Shown here piece after piece: positions 12,737 through 25,159 of a stretch of 64,000 nucleotides of DNA. How positions within the stretch are numbered: the stretch's first letter is position 1; every line of letters begins with the position of its first letter. The notes below the pieces were generated by a model. The model was not told the DNA's origin and did no database searches. It saw nothing but the letters and a program-made list of their open reading frames with translations. The position numbers and the translations under genes were made by a program. Source of the stretch: Tolypocladium sp. Sup5 PDA-1 (lineage: Eukaryota > Ascomycota > Sordariomycetes > Hypocreales > Ophiocordycipitaceae); assembly GCA_000750105.3 (NCBI GenBank), contig JPHH03000027.1, positions 124,001 through 188,000 of the forward strand, written 5' to 3'.

Positions 12737-15700
12737 AAAGGGCATAGAGACTGTGGGCCGGCGGCTCTGGTTTGCAACTGCCGATGCCAAAGGGTGCGTG
12801 ATTGTATATCCACACGATGCGGCAATCGCGGCTTAGCTTTTTATTCGTTATCTCGGGGCTCGGTGTTTGGGGCTCTTCCCCATTACCCGCGATATCACAT
12901 TTTACCCTGTTTCACAACATGTGTTTATGACAACTACTGGAGCCATTGGAGAGACATGCAAAAGCATTGTATCGAGGTGTTTGGGTCTGGGGAGGCGGGA
13001 GCCAAAGATTTGGCATTTGCAAGGCGTTGACTGGACTAGGAAAGGAGTCCCTGCCACGAAGATACCAATACGATCGCTTCAAGAGTTATTTTTAGGTCAC
13101 TGTGTTTACTGTGCTTTGCCGTGTTTCCCGTCCCTTGCCTCTTAATTTCTTTATCCTCGACTTGCAACACTGCCGGATCCATGTGCTATAGAGACAGCCA
13201 AAGTCCAACGGTCGATCCAATCCACGATGTCTGACCAGCGGGCGTCGAGGCAGGACTACGAATCCTGGAGGCGAGTTTGGCGAAGCGCATGGGCCCCGAC
13301 TCCCCGAGAAGTGGCCGGAACGCCGGAGGCCAGGCGGAGGGGCGATCCGCAACGAGGCCTCCCCTCTCCGTCGCTCTCATATTACAGTGGGGATTTGGAA
13401 GAGGACGTGGGCGAGTCGTCGAGCCCTTTGCTCAACTTCTAACTCCCCGTCGACACTTGTTCCGGAGAGAGGTTGGCAAGTGGCAGTGAGGGGCGAGGGC
13501 CGATACGTGTGAGTCTGGGCAAAGGTCCTGGGGGGAGGCCACGACGGGGGACTCGAGTCATGCACCACATCTCAGCTGCCACGCGACGAAAGCTGGGGTG
13601 CGTGTGGCGCTCGATGCCGGCAGATATACGGAGTACCGTCACCGCTCAATTATGATGTTTTCGTTTGGGCCTGAGACAGTGGGGGGCTTGCGCAATACTA
13701 GCGCTCTCGAGCGAAGCAGCGCATTTAGCCGTCCATCAAGGTGTTGCGTTTCACGGCGATGGATGTTGGTCGGGCAGCAAGTCGACCCAAGGCCAATATC
13801 AAACCGGCATCGCAGCCTCGCGTTTGACCAACAAAGACGAGGCTTGCCGCGAGAAGGCACGGCTGGACGTCTCCGAGATGAGCCGCGGGAGGGGGGGGGA
13901 GGTTGGAGAAGAAATACGGAGCAGAAAGCGATGAGGTGTTGGTAGGCTGCAAAAGTTATCAGTTGTATCTTACATGCAGCCCTGGCTCAAAGTTGCAGCA
14001 GCGATCTGCTCTGATCCCCCGGATATGATTCCTTCCGCAGCACGACCACCGGGCAGGCTGGTGTGCTTGGATGTTGTTGGCCTCTCTAGCCTTTCTGCTT
14101 CCGGCTAATTTAACCGAGGAAACAAGGTTCTTGCAGGCCATATGGGCGAAGCTACTACGAGTATTAAGAGGTGATCGACGACCTGCCACCTACGGGCGCG
14201 CACACTGGATGGATGATCTGCCGTGAGTGACATGGGCACGCGGGACCCCTATCAAGGCGTCTGACTCTTGGCTCATCACAGACTAGGCACGTAACTCGGG
14301 AGTCGGAACTGTGGCGTCGCTGGTATAACGGAGAATCTGCAATTTACGAGCCACGGGGAAAGGGGGCGCCCTACATGCGGCCTGTGCTGCGGGAGCGATG
14401 CTGATCATTCGATTGTGGCTCCCTCAGCCACGCCGGTTGAGGAGCGAGAGCGAAATTGCTCCAACCTGGCTGCTCTGTGTGTCGATGGCGGGCAGCCAAT
14501 GCGCCTGTCCGCATTCCGGACCAGTCGAAGCCCTCGCGGAAGCGCAGGGGGCAAGGCTCTGGGGCCTGTCAAAGACGAGTCGCCCGTAACGGACTGCCTG
14601 CGTATATAAGTCGAATGTACGGAGTACATATGAAGCACATGCGTACTCGTAAATCTTGTCGACTCCACCGGTTCTCTTCTGGTCGTCTTGGTTGATCGGA
14701 GCCCTCGCTCGCAGATCCCGGGTGCGCCGGCAGGGGGCATGAGCCCTGCAACGAGACGCAGGCAAGCCACGATATCCACCACAGGGGAGGAGGAGGCTTG
14801 GACAAGAACAGCGCCGTCATTTTGAGCCTTTGGAACCGAGATTTGCGGCGGAGCGGGGCGGGCGCCGCGCATGGGAGGAGGGCGATCTCTCAACCGGCTG
14901 GCTGGGTCGGGATGGGGGTCACTTTTTTGGGTATGCGAGCCGTTTGCTGGTCCTGTTTATAAGTTAATTAGTCACGTTCACAGGGCCGGCTGTCATCGCG
15001 ATTGGCGCAAAGTGTCAGTGCCAGGCTGCTTGAATCATGGCGAGATGAGCCGTCCAGGGAACCCGTGGGTTGAGTTGAGCGCAGCGCGAGGGCTTTAGAA
15101 TGATCTTTGCGCTGCTGCGTAGCCTACGGGCTGCTCCGTTGATACGAGGGAAACAAAGATGTCCACTTGGGCTCATATTACTCGCTCCCCGTGATCCTGA
15201 CGTTTCCAACCGGGGTCAACCCAGGACTCGCCAGCGGACAAGCCCTTGGGAAGAGGAATGAATGTGTTACGGCACCGTGGTTGCATTCAATAGGCCCGGG
15301 TAGGTGGCATTGTATGATTCACGTTGCACGAATATACCGTTAAACCACAGAGCGGGCAGCATACGTCAGTGTGGCCCGGGTAATCTTTTAAACTTTTTTG
15401 TTCCTTTTTGCCCCCTTCTGGAAGTTCGGCGACCAGGTGGGATCATGGCTAATACGGCGAATATGCGGGCCCATGTTCAGTCGGTTCAATGTCCCAGAGG
15501 GGAAGTGCTCCTCAGCTGCGGACGTCGGTGTCACGAGCCGGCCGGCGGTGGGGGTTTGGGACGAGCGGCGAGCCAAGATGGTAGTTGAGGACTTTAACTG
15601 GCACCAGGAACGGGGCCGTTGACAGCCTCGGTGTGATCCAATTGGAGCCCGATGGGAGGGAGTCGTTTGGTGGAGGCTGAGGGTTATTTAGTGGCATCGG

Positions 15701-18700
15701 CAGCTGCCACGGACTAGACTGACCCGACTTCCATGGCTTGCGCTGCTAATTAGCTAGTAGTTGGCTCATACTAAGTTGCCCGAAGCCCGCTGGTGGCATA
15801 TCGCCGGGACCTGGCGCCAAAGTTCGCGGCGACGTTGCCGTCTCGAGGGGCAGAGGGGCCACTACAACATGTGACGGAGATTTTGGCAGGCAAATCCAGG
15901 ACGATGAGATGGATCCGGAGTCGGCCGGCCATCCGACGGTGTGTGTAACGGTCACGGAAGCGCTGCCAATCTCCGTGGCCGTCCCGTGTCTGGTCCATCC
16001 GTTATTGCTGCGCCCGCGCTGCTATAGGGCCTCGGTGGTCTGATATCGACAATCGACGGCCGGGATGCGGACCAGCAACGGGAGGAAAGGAAGGGATCCC
16101 AGAATCAAGGTTTCCGGCCTTGACCTTGTCGCGTCCTGTCTATTCACACGCCCTCGGCTGGGATCCGCACCGGGGCTGTCCGGCAGCGTCGGTTCCGGTC
16201 TTGAACTCTTGGGACGGAGATGCCAGCGTTTCGGCGCCGGCATCCATTTTTGGGGTGACAATTGTTCTCTGGCCGGGGATGCAAACAAGCAACAAAGGAG
16301 ATGCTTGGCTGTCCTGAGAGAGTTTTCACAAATGCAAATACCCCTTCAGAAGGCGTTCATGTGGTCAAACCAGTTTGGCGGTCCAGTGGCGGGCATAGTC
16401 TTGGGACGTTTCATCCTGTTCCCATGTCAATGCCGGATTCGAGGCCCTGCGTTTCACCACCCTCTCCGCACCCCCCACCTCGACCGCCCGGCGCCTTTCG
16501 TCTCACCTCGGCGCCGGCAGCAATGCGGTTGGGGTCAGACGGCAGAAGCCCTTGCGCAAGATCACAGACGGGGGGCGACGTGTGTGGATGCCGGATCAGC
16601 GCCGGGATGGGCGAGCGATGATCCGGCGCTGGGTGGTGTACGCGAGCTTGTGTTTGCTGCTTGTGCATCCGTTCTCCGGAGGGCTTGCGACAGGTGGCTG
16701 ACACGCCTGGCGTGGCAGATGTCGTCCGACGAGCGCACGTCTGGGGAAACTAGTGCGTAGGGATGACGAACGGACGGACGCCTGGCTTCCCGGGGCCGCG
16801 ATTTACGGTTGCGTTGGTTTGCGCATGATCGCCCCAGGCGGTTTATGTTTGAGACGAAATCTTTATTTTTCCTCTTGTATCTCGTGAGGGGGGTAGGGTG
16901 GTGATAGCATGGGGCGGCCTGACCCTGCATGAGGGATATGACAGCTGGCGATGGCATCGCGAGGCTCGCTTGGGACGGATATGGCGTTATCCGGGTTCAT
17001 CCCGTGGCTCACGAGAGTTGAGACGCGGAGGCTATCAGGTGGTGGATGAGATGGTGGGATTTCAAATTCAACTCAGATGCTGACGTGATTGCTCCGTACG
17101 CGGATTGTTTGGTTAGCTCGGATGCTGCCCGGGTCTGTATCATTCATGTTGCGACGTGTATGGGTAGGCACTTGCACATCGTGACTTGAGGTTCCAGAAG
17201 CTCATGTCGAGAGTGGTTCCTACGTATTCAGGCTGAATCATCCATCTCATCCGGGCTTACTGGTTGACAGAAACATACGCCGGTACTCACCACGTACTCA
17301 CGCGTCTGTTTGTCACAAAAGACCTGGGGTTACAGATGTGAGTTGTGTTTGATAACCTTCTTCGACGTCATCTACCTACAATCGTCGTCATGCCGGTCTC
17401 TGGTTCGCAAAGTAGATGATACTAGCAAGTTAACCAGCACCGACCAGGGACATGCTCGATCGAATCGAATATCAAGACGAGCTGATTGTTGCTCCATAAA
17501 GCCCACCGTCGACATGTTTGCCCGCGAGAGACTCGCATCTCATGCAGCTCGTGGCACCCGCTCATTCTGTATAGACCAACCGCCTTGGTAGCACTGGATA
17601 CGTTTGCAACGACACGAGCGTCGCACGGAAGCGTAGCAGGATGCTGCCGATGCACGATACGGTACTTGGGGCCATGCCGGCCGGGGACTGCATGGAGCAC
17701 GCGTCTATGCAAGATAACAGGATTCCACCTCACCGCAGGCTACAGATCATATTACCGTGCCGGTAGGCAGAGGTTGCCAGCCGCCCGTGACACAAGGCCA
17801 ATCATACCGGGCTGTCGAGGTTCCCAGAGCCTGACGTGCTCGCCAAAGCTACGGTGGACGGTGAGGGACAAGGAAGTCGTGAGACATGTCGAATAAGACG
17901 AGTTGGGGTGAGCAGGCCGATGCATCCACCCATCGTAATCATCATGCCACAGCTGCATCGGCCTGCACCGTCACGGCCGCAGAGGCTAGTAGACCGGTCC
18001 ATGTACGATGTAGGTTGACATGCAAGGCACTCCTCAACAGCTCCGCCGCGGCCGACATGCATGCAGGCGCGCATGCGTGCATGCATGTGTCATCTCAGCG
18101 GGCTGGGCCTTGGGCGGTGGCATGGCCCGTCGGCGGAGAGAACGGCAGGCGATCATCATACACGAGCAGACCGCTGCATGCACGCAATGCATGGCGGGAT
18201 GCGCGGGAGTGGGGAGCGATGGGGGACGGGGACGGGAACGAGGACGGAGACGGGAGCATGGCCCGTTTGGGGTTCCGTGATAGCCACGGAGCCGAGGGAC
18301 GACGGGGAGCGGTTCGCACTTGAAAGGGGACTCGTGATCATGGACGGCGATGTTGCTAGTGGTGGTGGTCGAGGACTCGAGGTGGTGTTTGGATGGTTCC
18401 ATTCCGCCGCCGCCTGGTGCCATGCACCAACAGTCCAACACCCTCCGCCGAGGCAGAGCCACACTATCTGCGATTTCTTCCCGGTCTTGATCGCAACCTT
18501 TACGTTCCAGCTGCCTATCGCGTCGGGCCGGACCCGGCCGTGAAGGGTCGGCTAGGCCGTCGTCGATGAACTCTCGATCGCGCTGATAGCAGGTGGTGGG
18601 CACTGGGCGGTGTTTTGTTTGAAACTCGGTGCCTGTCTCGATGTTGGTCAGGCTGCCGTCGCACAAAGTAGCAGCAAGGTGACTGCTCACTGGTACGAAT

Positions 18701-19904
18701 AGTCCCGGCTGATCAAGAGACAATCAATCATTCACCCCGTGTACTCATTCCCTGCTGTACTCACCATGATTGTTTGCTGTTGTTGCATGTTGCATGTTGC
18801 ATGTCGCATGTCGCATGTCGTCTGTCGCCTGTCGCCTGTCGGTCCGTATGCTCACAAGTCAGAGTTGGCCCATCGTTCATGCCATCTGACGACATTTAGC
18901 GCTGGCTCGCCCATGTTCCAGCGGGCTGGGTGCGCTAACAATTTTTAATATACGTACCACCTCCACCGTGGAACGGAACCTGCCTCGAGACTCTCCCTCT
19001 TCTCCTCCTCTTCCTCCTCGATCACCACCTCCCACTTTGCATCCTGGCTCGATCGACGACACTCAGCAGCAGGTGACCGCGAATCCTCCCGCACCGGTAG
19101 GGGTTCTAGCTGCAGCGGCCGGGAAGAAGCAGGAACAGGGGACTAGCTGCTGCGCTGCTGCTGCTGCTGCAAGTCGCCAGCGCGCGAACTGCTGCACCAG
19201 CACCATCAGCTCTCCACACCACATCCATGCGTCGAGAGTCGAGGTGCTGGGCATCACCAGGTACGGCGACAACCACCACTTCGGCCAGTCTCTCACACCA
19301 CCTCGCTGCGACTTCGCCAAACATTCGTCGTCGCCGCTGCCGTCGTCCAAGAGGGAAAGTCGTCCCGAACCGAATCATCCTCAGCTTCAGAGGCGATCCT
19401 GGGACGTCGAACCGCCCGACGCTGCTCCCACCCTCGCATTCTCCAATCACAGGGCCGCTCTAACCAACAACATCTCCCCAGACCGAACTTGGGCCAACCC
19501 AAGCCCGTAGCCGCGCTTAGCTTGGACGCCCGCTGGGCACCTTCAGCCCGTTGCTTTTCCCGACTCGGATTCGTCTCGCCTCGACTCGTCCCATCGCGCC
19601 TCGCCTCGTTTCCTGCGCCGGCGGCCATGCCCATCGTCCTCGCTGTCCCTGTCGCCGTCCAGATACCATGACGCTCTGCGCACCACTGTCGCCGGACCAG
19701 AGGCAACCACCGCTCGCACCCTCATGCTCGCCGTCGCCGCAATCGCCACCCACTGCGACGCCCCTCCCCACGTCACTGCCGTCGGTGCCCAACAACACCA
19801 CCGCCCTTTGCCAGTCGCCTGAATCCCCCGAGGCCACATCACGCCCGGCGACTTGACGGCTCCTCTCCTCCCAGGCGCCGCAGCGCCTCGTGCGCAGGCT
19901 CGCC
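12737..19904. other. Second long gene-poor stretch
   Basis: About 7.2 kb without a supported gene. The longest frames (for example 16065-16760 plus and 18034-18723 minus) look like chance openings in GC-rich DNA. The exact 9-mer TACGGAGTA occurs at 13627 and 14618, and a decaying 7-bp tandem repeat at about 18783-18843. The segment from about 18960 to 19880 is pyrimidine-rich with many CTC/TCC triplets. It probably contains the promoter and 5' leader of the gene starting at 19905. Confidence 0.5.
18783..18843. repeat. Degenerate 7-bp tandem repeat (TGTTGCA drifting to TGTCGCC)
   Basis: About eight consecutive 7-base units can be read. The first copies are TGTTGCA, the middle ones TGTCGCA and the last TGTCGCC. 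The change is stepwise along the array, as expected for slippage plus point change. Confidence 0.75.
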
Positions 19905-20447
19905 ATGGCCACCAACGCCGTACCGGATACGCAATTGGGCCTCACTGCCGAGGAGATCCAGCTTCTGCGCCAGGGCCAGGCTGCGTTGGGCGGAAGCGGC
20001 GGCGGAGGGTCGACGAGCTCCCGCGCGGCCAGCAGAGCCAGTAGCCAGGGACTGCTGCTTCTCGACAGCTCGTCCCTCACCGCGCTGGGCAGATATTTCG
20101 ATCGGCTGATGGCTGGCATCGAGCAGAACATCAGGTACCTCAGCGAGCAGGCGCAAATGTTCACCCAGGTGCAGTACGACCGGGCCGGCAACATCATCGA
20201 CGGCGCCGACGCCGAAATCGCCCGCTACACCGAGATCTTGCGACAGCTCGACGAGCTCGAGGTGGACTTTGACAGGATAGCACACATCAAGGAGATTGTC
20301 AAAGGCTATCGGCAACGGGTCGAGGATCTGGAGAGGGAACTGGAGACGAGCGGCTCGTCGAGTCGACACCACAAGCATTCCTCGTCGCACCGGCACGGCC
20401 ATTCCCACTCGCACCGGCACGGCTCCTCTCATAAACACAAGCATTGA
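19905..20447 (+). CDS. Small coiled-coil protein, candidate BLOC-1 subunit (BLOC1S2/Cnl1-like), His-rich tail
   Basis: Single exon, 180 residues, starting at MATNAV; a GTG 15 bases upstream is not needed. After a Gly/Ser-rich segment, residues about 55-150 form one helical coiled-coil block with regular hydrophobic spacing. It contains ALGRYFDRLM, an ADAEIARY segment and a QLDELEVDFD...EIVKGYRQRVEDLE stretch. The arrangement resembles small subunits of the BLOC-1 complex, which acts at endosomes and in lysosome/vacuole trafficking. This assignment rests on pattern only and other coiled-coil adaptors are possible. The last 26 residues are almost only His, Ser, Lys, Gly and Arg, a possible metal-binding or simply low-complexity tail. 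A long pyrimidine-rich leader precedes the gene. Confidence 0.7.
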   Translation: MATNAVPDTQLGLTAEEIQLLRQGQAALGGSGGGGSTSSRAASRASSQGLLLLDSSSLTALGRYFDRLMAGIEQNIRYLSEQAQMFTQVQYDRAGNIIDGADAEIARYTEILRQLDELEVDFDRIAHIKEIVKGYRQRVEDLERELETSGSSSRHHKHSSSHRHGHSHSHRHGSSHKHKH

Positions 20448-22168
20448 GCACGAGCTGAGCACATACGCGTCGACTCTGTGAACGTCACTCACCCTCTGAT
20501 TCTGTATCAAAGGCACCTGGAGGCGGAACCAAATCACCACTACGACACACGCACGGTAGACAAAGCGGTCACAAGACCAAGGAGGGTTCTACAAAATATT
20601 GGCGATGGACTACCAGGGGGGGCGGGATGCCCTTGTCGCAGCGGGTAATCACAGAACTGCTACGACATGCTGCCCCAGGTCTTTCCTCGTCTACGCACGA
20701 GGTTGAAATTGTACGTTGGCGGTTATGTTGGACTGGATATCTCAAAAAGATGGATCGAGGCCTCGCGGCTAGGCAAAGATGGGGATAGGCCTCACGGCTC
20801 GTTGGACTTGTTCATCTGGCGTTGTTTTTTGGTTTTTTTTGGCTTTCCCTCTATTTTGTTTACCTACTTTCTTTTGTCCACTGTCGGACCTCCCCCTGTT
20901 CTGTCAATTACCCTTTTGTTTCGGATGAAAGGATATCCCCCGAACGGAGTACACTTTGGGGGGCAGAAAATTGTCGTTTCTCACGAACGACCCACCGGAC
21001 CTACACCGCTGTGTTTTGGGGGCAAGGAGCAGGCTATGTTGGTGTTTTGCGTTATGACCATTATTTTTATACCCACAGGGCTTGCTGTCATGCGACCTTT
21101 GCCGGAGGGAGATGTGGACAAGCATGGCTTGTCTAGCGGGAGAGATTTGCGTGAGCTGCCGATCTGGGCGGCGGGCGCAGGATTGCGGTAGGGAGGCGCA
21201 TCAATGGGCGAGCACGAGGGCTCGGGCGGCGGGGAGATTTGAGCAGGTGGCCAGTACTCTGGGAACGAGAGAGGGAGGACTGGTTTGGGCAGTTGTCTAG
21301 GACGAAATGGGGAGACGCCCGTTGTAAGACCAGGCCATGTCCAGTGCGCAGAAATGTGAGGTCCTTTGCGTGCGCCCCGTGAGCATTTTCGGTGTAAGTT
21401 GGGATCGTGGTTGGCCAGCGGGTCCCCCATGCATCCATCCATCCCGTCCATCCCGTCTCTCCCGTCCGCGCAAACCTGTGGGTTGAACAGCAGTTCGAGA
21501 GGGGTCGGGCATGGCTCGACGACAGGAGCGGGAAAGCAGGGCTCTCGCGGTCCTCGCCGCCGGAGCACCGTGACTTGAAGACTACAAGCCGCTCGTACGT
21601 AACCAGGTCTGTACCGCAACGATGCTACTTCCGCCGACATCCATGACCCGTCACCGTCACATATCAGTCACAGCAACACCATCACGTCCATGGCACACGC
21701 GGGGTCAAGCGCCTCAGTCTATCTCTTGTCTCCTCTCCGCCGTATCACGCTCTACACGACTCCCACACGCGGTACATTAGCGCCGCAGCTCGACTCCTGA
21801 GTAAAGCAAAGGAAACATGAAGAAAAGGAGATCGGAGTTGTCCGTTCCAAGAGGCCCATCGGCCAAAGTCAAATCCCCCCAACGCCGTAGCATGCCCACC
21901 CCGTAATGCACAGTTCGTCGTCCGCCCGCCATCAGTTGCAAGTCGTCCGTCCGCCAGCAACACCCGCCCGCGTCTATCCAACCTTTCCGCCCTCCAAAGA
22001 TATGAGATAACTGACAAAGGAAAAGAAGAGTCGATATGAAGACCATAAAGTCTGGCGTGGTGTGGTGTGGGTTGAATAATGAAGTATCCGTGGTATCAGG
22101 TCACCGCGGTCCAACTTCCGAAGGTGCGTCTCGCTTGTCAAGGCCGCCTCGACAGTGCAGCAAAACTC
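20448..22168. other. Intergenic, 3' flanks of two convergent genes
   Basis: No supported coding sequence. T-rich runs around 20820-20880 probably belong to the 3' flank of the plus-strand gene. The far end is the 3' flank of the NIMA gene. I see no repeats of note. Confidence 0.5.
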
Positions 22169-24478
22169 CTAGACCCTCGCGATCCGTCGCTGCCGAACGA
22201 TAAACGGGCTCGGCATCTCGTCCCGCTCTGGGTCCCAGACAGCCACTGGCTCACTCCCGCTGCCCCCACTAGCTCTCCGCTCGCCGGCGATGCGATCCCG
22301 GAACGCCGTGCCGCGCTTCGGGCTCGTGTTCTCGCCAGAGGCACCGCTCAGGGGTCGGCCCCCGGCGCGTGCCTGCTGCAGCTCCACGAGGGTGCGACCC
22401 TTGATGTTGTTCTTGGCCACGACCTTGTTGAGCGCCTCGCCGCCACTGCCTGTGTCCTTCTTCACCGACGTCGTGCGGCTGAGACCGCTACCGCCAGCAG
22501 AGCTGGGCTCGGGCTGCAGGCTGGCCACGGAGGGAATCTTACTGAGCTGCTGGCGGATTGGCGAACGCGGACGCGGGTCCGGATGCGAGGCGGCGGCGGC
22601 GCTGGTTGCGATTGCGGCCTTGGACACTAGACCCGTGTGCGAGGTCTTTGTCCTGAGGCGGTTAACCGGGCACGTCTTCTGCGTGGTGAGCACCGGACGA
22701 TCCTTACACGTGAACGGGTTCTTGGATGACTTGATGTGTCGCGTCGGCGACGGGACACCTATGTCCTCGTCGTCCGACTCCAGGAAAGCCGGTTCACGGT
22801 GCAGGTCCCACTTGGGGTTGCCGTTGATGGCGTTGTTGGTGGCAAAGATGTTGCCCGAGTGCGTCGTCGGCGCCTTGGTCGTGCCATTGCGGCGCGGAGA
22901 GAGAGACAGCGAGGCGATGGCCATGGGGCTGGGAGAGGCCATGTCGACATCCATGGGCGTGCCGACGTGGCCCGCGAACATGGTCTGCGCGCGGCTAAAG
23001 GGCGTCCGCGTGCTGCGCTTAGCCTCCTTGGACGAATCTGGGCTGTCGAGCGAGTACTCAGTTATGTCCGTCGTCGACGGGAACTCGTCGCCGCTAGCTC
23101 CGATGGACGAGTGTGGATAGTCCGACTTGGCGACGGAAGAAGCATACTCATCGATGGGCGGCTCCTCGGGGACAAATGCCACGCTCTTCTTCTTTTGCAG
23201 CTCGGCCTCGACGCGGAGCTTGACCTCCTCGTCGAAGCGCTTCTGGAGCTGGTCGATCTCGGCGTTTGCCTGGCGATCAATCTCCAGTCGCGCCTTGACT
23301 TCCCACTCTCTGCGCAGGGACGCCTCAATCTCTTCCCGGGCGCTGTCCTTTTCCCTGTCCAGGCTGGCCAGTCGGTCGTTCAGCTCCTTCTCCTTCCTCT
23401 TGAGGCTCTCTTCTCTGGCCTTGAGCGACTTGTTCAGGTCGACGACCTCCTTCTCCTTGCGCATCAGCTTCACTACGGGCAGGTTGAGCAGCTGCGCCGT
23501 GTCGGGCCGTCTGTCGGGGTTCACTTTGAGACAGTCCTTGATCACCTGGCTGAGCTCGGGGGAGTAAATTTCCGGCAGCGGCGCGATCTTGCCCTCCTTG
23601 ATCTTCTGCACGAGCTGGAAATGCGTCTTAGCATTGAAGGGCGGCTCTCGCGAGCAGAGCTCGTAGATGATGCATCCAAGAGACCAAATGTCGGACTTGA
23701 GTGTGTACTTTTCGGCCGCGCAGATCTCGGGTGACATGTAGAAGGGTGTGCCGACGTAGGTCGAGGCAAAGTCGTGCGACTTGATCATTTTCGAGAGGCC
23801 AAAGTCGCCGAGCTTGACCGAGTTGTCCTCGCCCAGGAAGACTGCGTACAAATTTGTTAGCCATAGCTCCGCCAGCGACATCACGGCGGGCATGTTTATA
23901 CCGTTCTCCGGCTTCAGGTCACGGTGCAGGATCGTCATGGTCCCAGCCGGCACCTTGGGGTTCCCGCTGGCGCTCCCCTGCGTCAGGCCCAGCACGTTGG
24001 TGCCCACCTCGGGGGGGTTGACGCCGTAGTGGCAGCGGTACAGCGCCATGACGAGCTGGCTAAAGATGCTCCAGACGAAGCTCTCCTGCGCGCGCTGGCC
24101 CTTGACCTGCAGGTCCTGAATCACGCGCCCCAGGTCGCCGTTGCCGCAGTACTCCATGTAAAGATGCAGGTCCTGGCTGATTTTGAGGTGCTCGCGGTGG
24201 TAGTAGGCGACGATGTTGGCGTGGCGGAGGTGCGAGAGGATCTGGAACTCGGCGTGGAGCTGCTCGCGCTCCTTCTGGGACATGCGAAGGTAGGAGATTT
24301 CCTTGCGGCACATGATGAAGCCGTCGGTCTTGCGGCGGACCTTGCGGATGACGCCAAAGGAGCCATGGCCTGCGTTGGGTAGCATGTGTCAGTAAGTGTG
24401 CTCTCGTTCACGGCGATGTCGCTGGCATCTTGGCTCACCAATCTTCTCGAGCGTCTCGTACTTGTCCTCGGACGACAT
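22169..24478 (-). CDS. nimA: NIMA-type mitotic serine/threonine kinase
   Basis: Exons 24439-24478, 23902-24369 and 22169-23841, giving 726 residues. Introns are 24370-24438 and 23842-23901. The second intron is 60 nt and stop-free; splicing joins HRDLKPEN directly to VFLGED, as in the family. The kinase domain is at residues about 8-285: glycine loop IGHGSFG, catalytic lysine near K36, HRDLKPEN at 162-169, DFG at 182-184, then YVGTPFYMSPE. A charged coiled coil follows (about 290-390), then a long Ser/Thr/Pro-rich tail ending in a DEMPSP..VRQRR segment. NIMA/NEK2-type kinases drive entry into mitosis, and C-terminal regions like this one control localisation and turnover. The gene is divergent from the ankyrin/BTB gene at 25160, with a 681-bp shared upstream region. 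Confidence 0.93.
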
Positions 24479-25159
24479 TGTGAATCGATTCACGGCGGTG
24501 CCAACGTTACTCCAAGTCGTCGCCTCCCAAGCCCATAGAGCAAAGCTTTCCTCAACTGCACAGCAGCAGGGGAGAGCAAAAGCATACAATCGGACTGATG
24601 ATGGAGGGCCGCCGCAAAAATACCTGCTGTGGTTAGTAACGAAAGCTGTTTGTGGTGGTGGGTTATGAAGAGGTTTGCGATGGTGGGTTCCGCGCCATGG
24701 GGGGAGAGGTTTTGCATACAACGGCTAAATCATGCGTCCTTGACGTCGTGCACGGTGCTAATAGCGCTATAGCATGGCTTCGGTGCGTCCCGTGGCCACT
24801 CGTTCTGTCACGAACAAGGGTCTAGTTGCCTGGAGTAAACAGTCTGGGGCGCTGCCATGGCAACGGGCGCCGATTTGGTTTTCCGGAGTTGAGCCGCGTA
24901 TCGATAAGCCTGGTGCCACAGCGCCCTGCCGCGGTGGCGGCTGTCAGGACACCAATGGTCCGTGCGCCCGGGATTTCGTTGCTTTGTCACCACTTCACGA
25001 TTGCTGGGCGGGAGCCGTTAAACCACAGCTGCCAATCTTGGACCAGCAAGGCACAAGCCTCGACGTTTTCATAGACCTTCTTTGTCTTTTGTGCCTTGCA
25101 TTGTTTACTTTCATCAGAACTATATATCTTTTCTTTGTTTTGTTATCGACGGCAGCAAC
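24479..25159. promoter_or_regulatory. Shared divergent promoter region, NIMA / ankyrin-BTB gene
   Basis: 681 bp lie between the two divergent start codons. No coding frame is supported. The stretch before 25160 is rich in CTTT/TTTG tracts typical of fungal leaders. No specific factor site is claimed. Confidence 0.55.

Noticed and set aside
16065..16760. 231-codon plus-strand frame
   Set aside because: No family motif, no leader or signal features, and several overlapping open frames; expected by chance in GC-rich DNA.
18034..18723. 229-codon minus-strand frame
   Set aside because: Rich in Arg, Pro and Cys/His from simple GCATGC-type repeats; no protein-like pattern.
22736..23734. 332-codon plus-strand frame opposite NIMA
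   Set aside because: Antisense shadow of the kinase coding region; no independent features.
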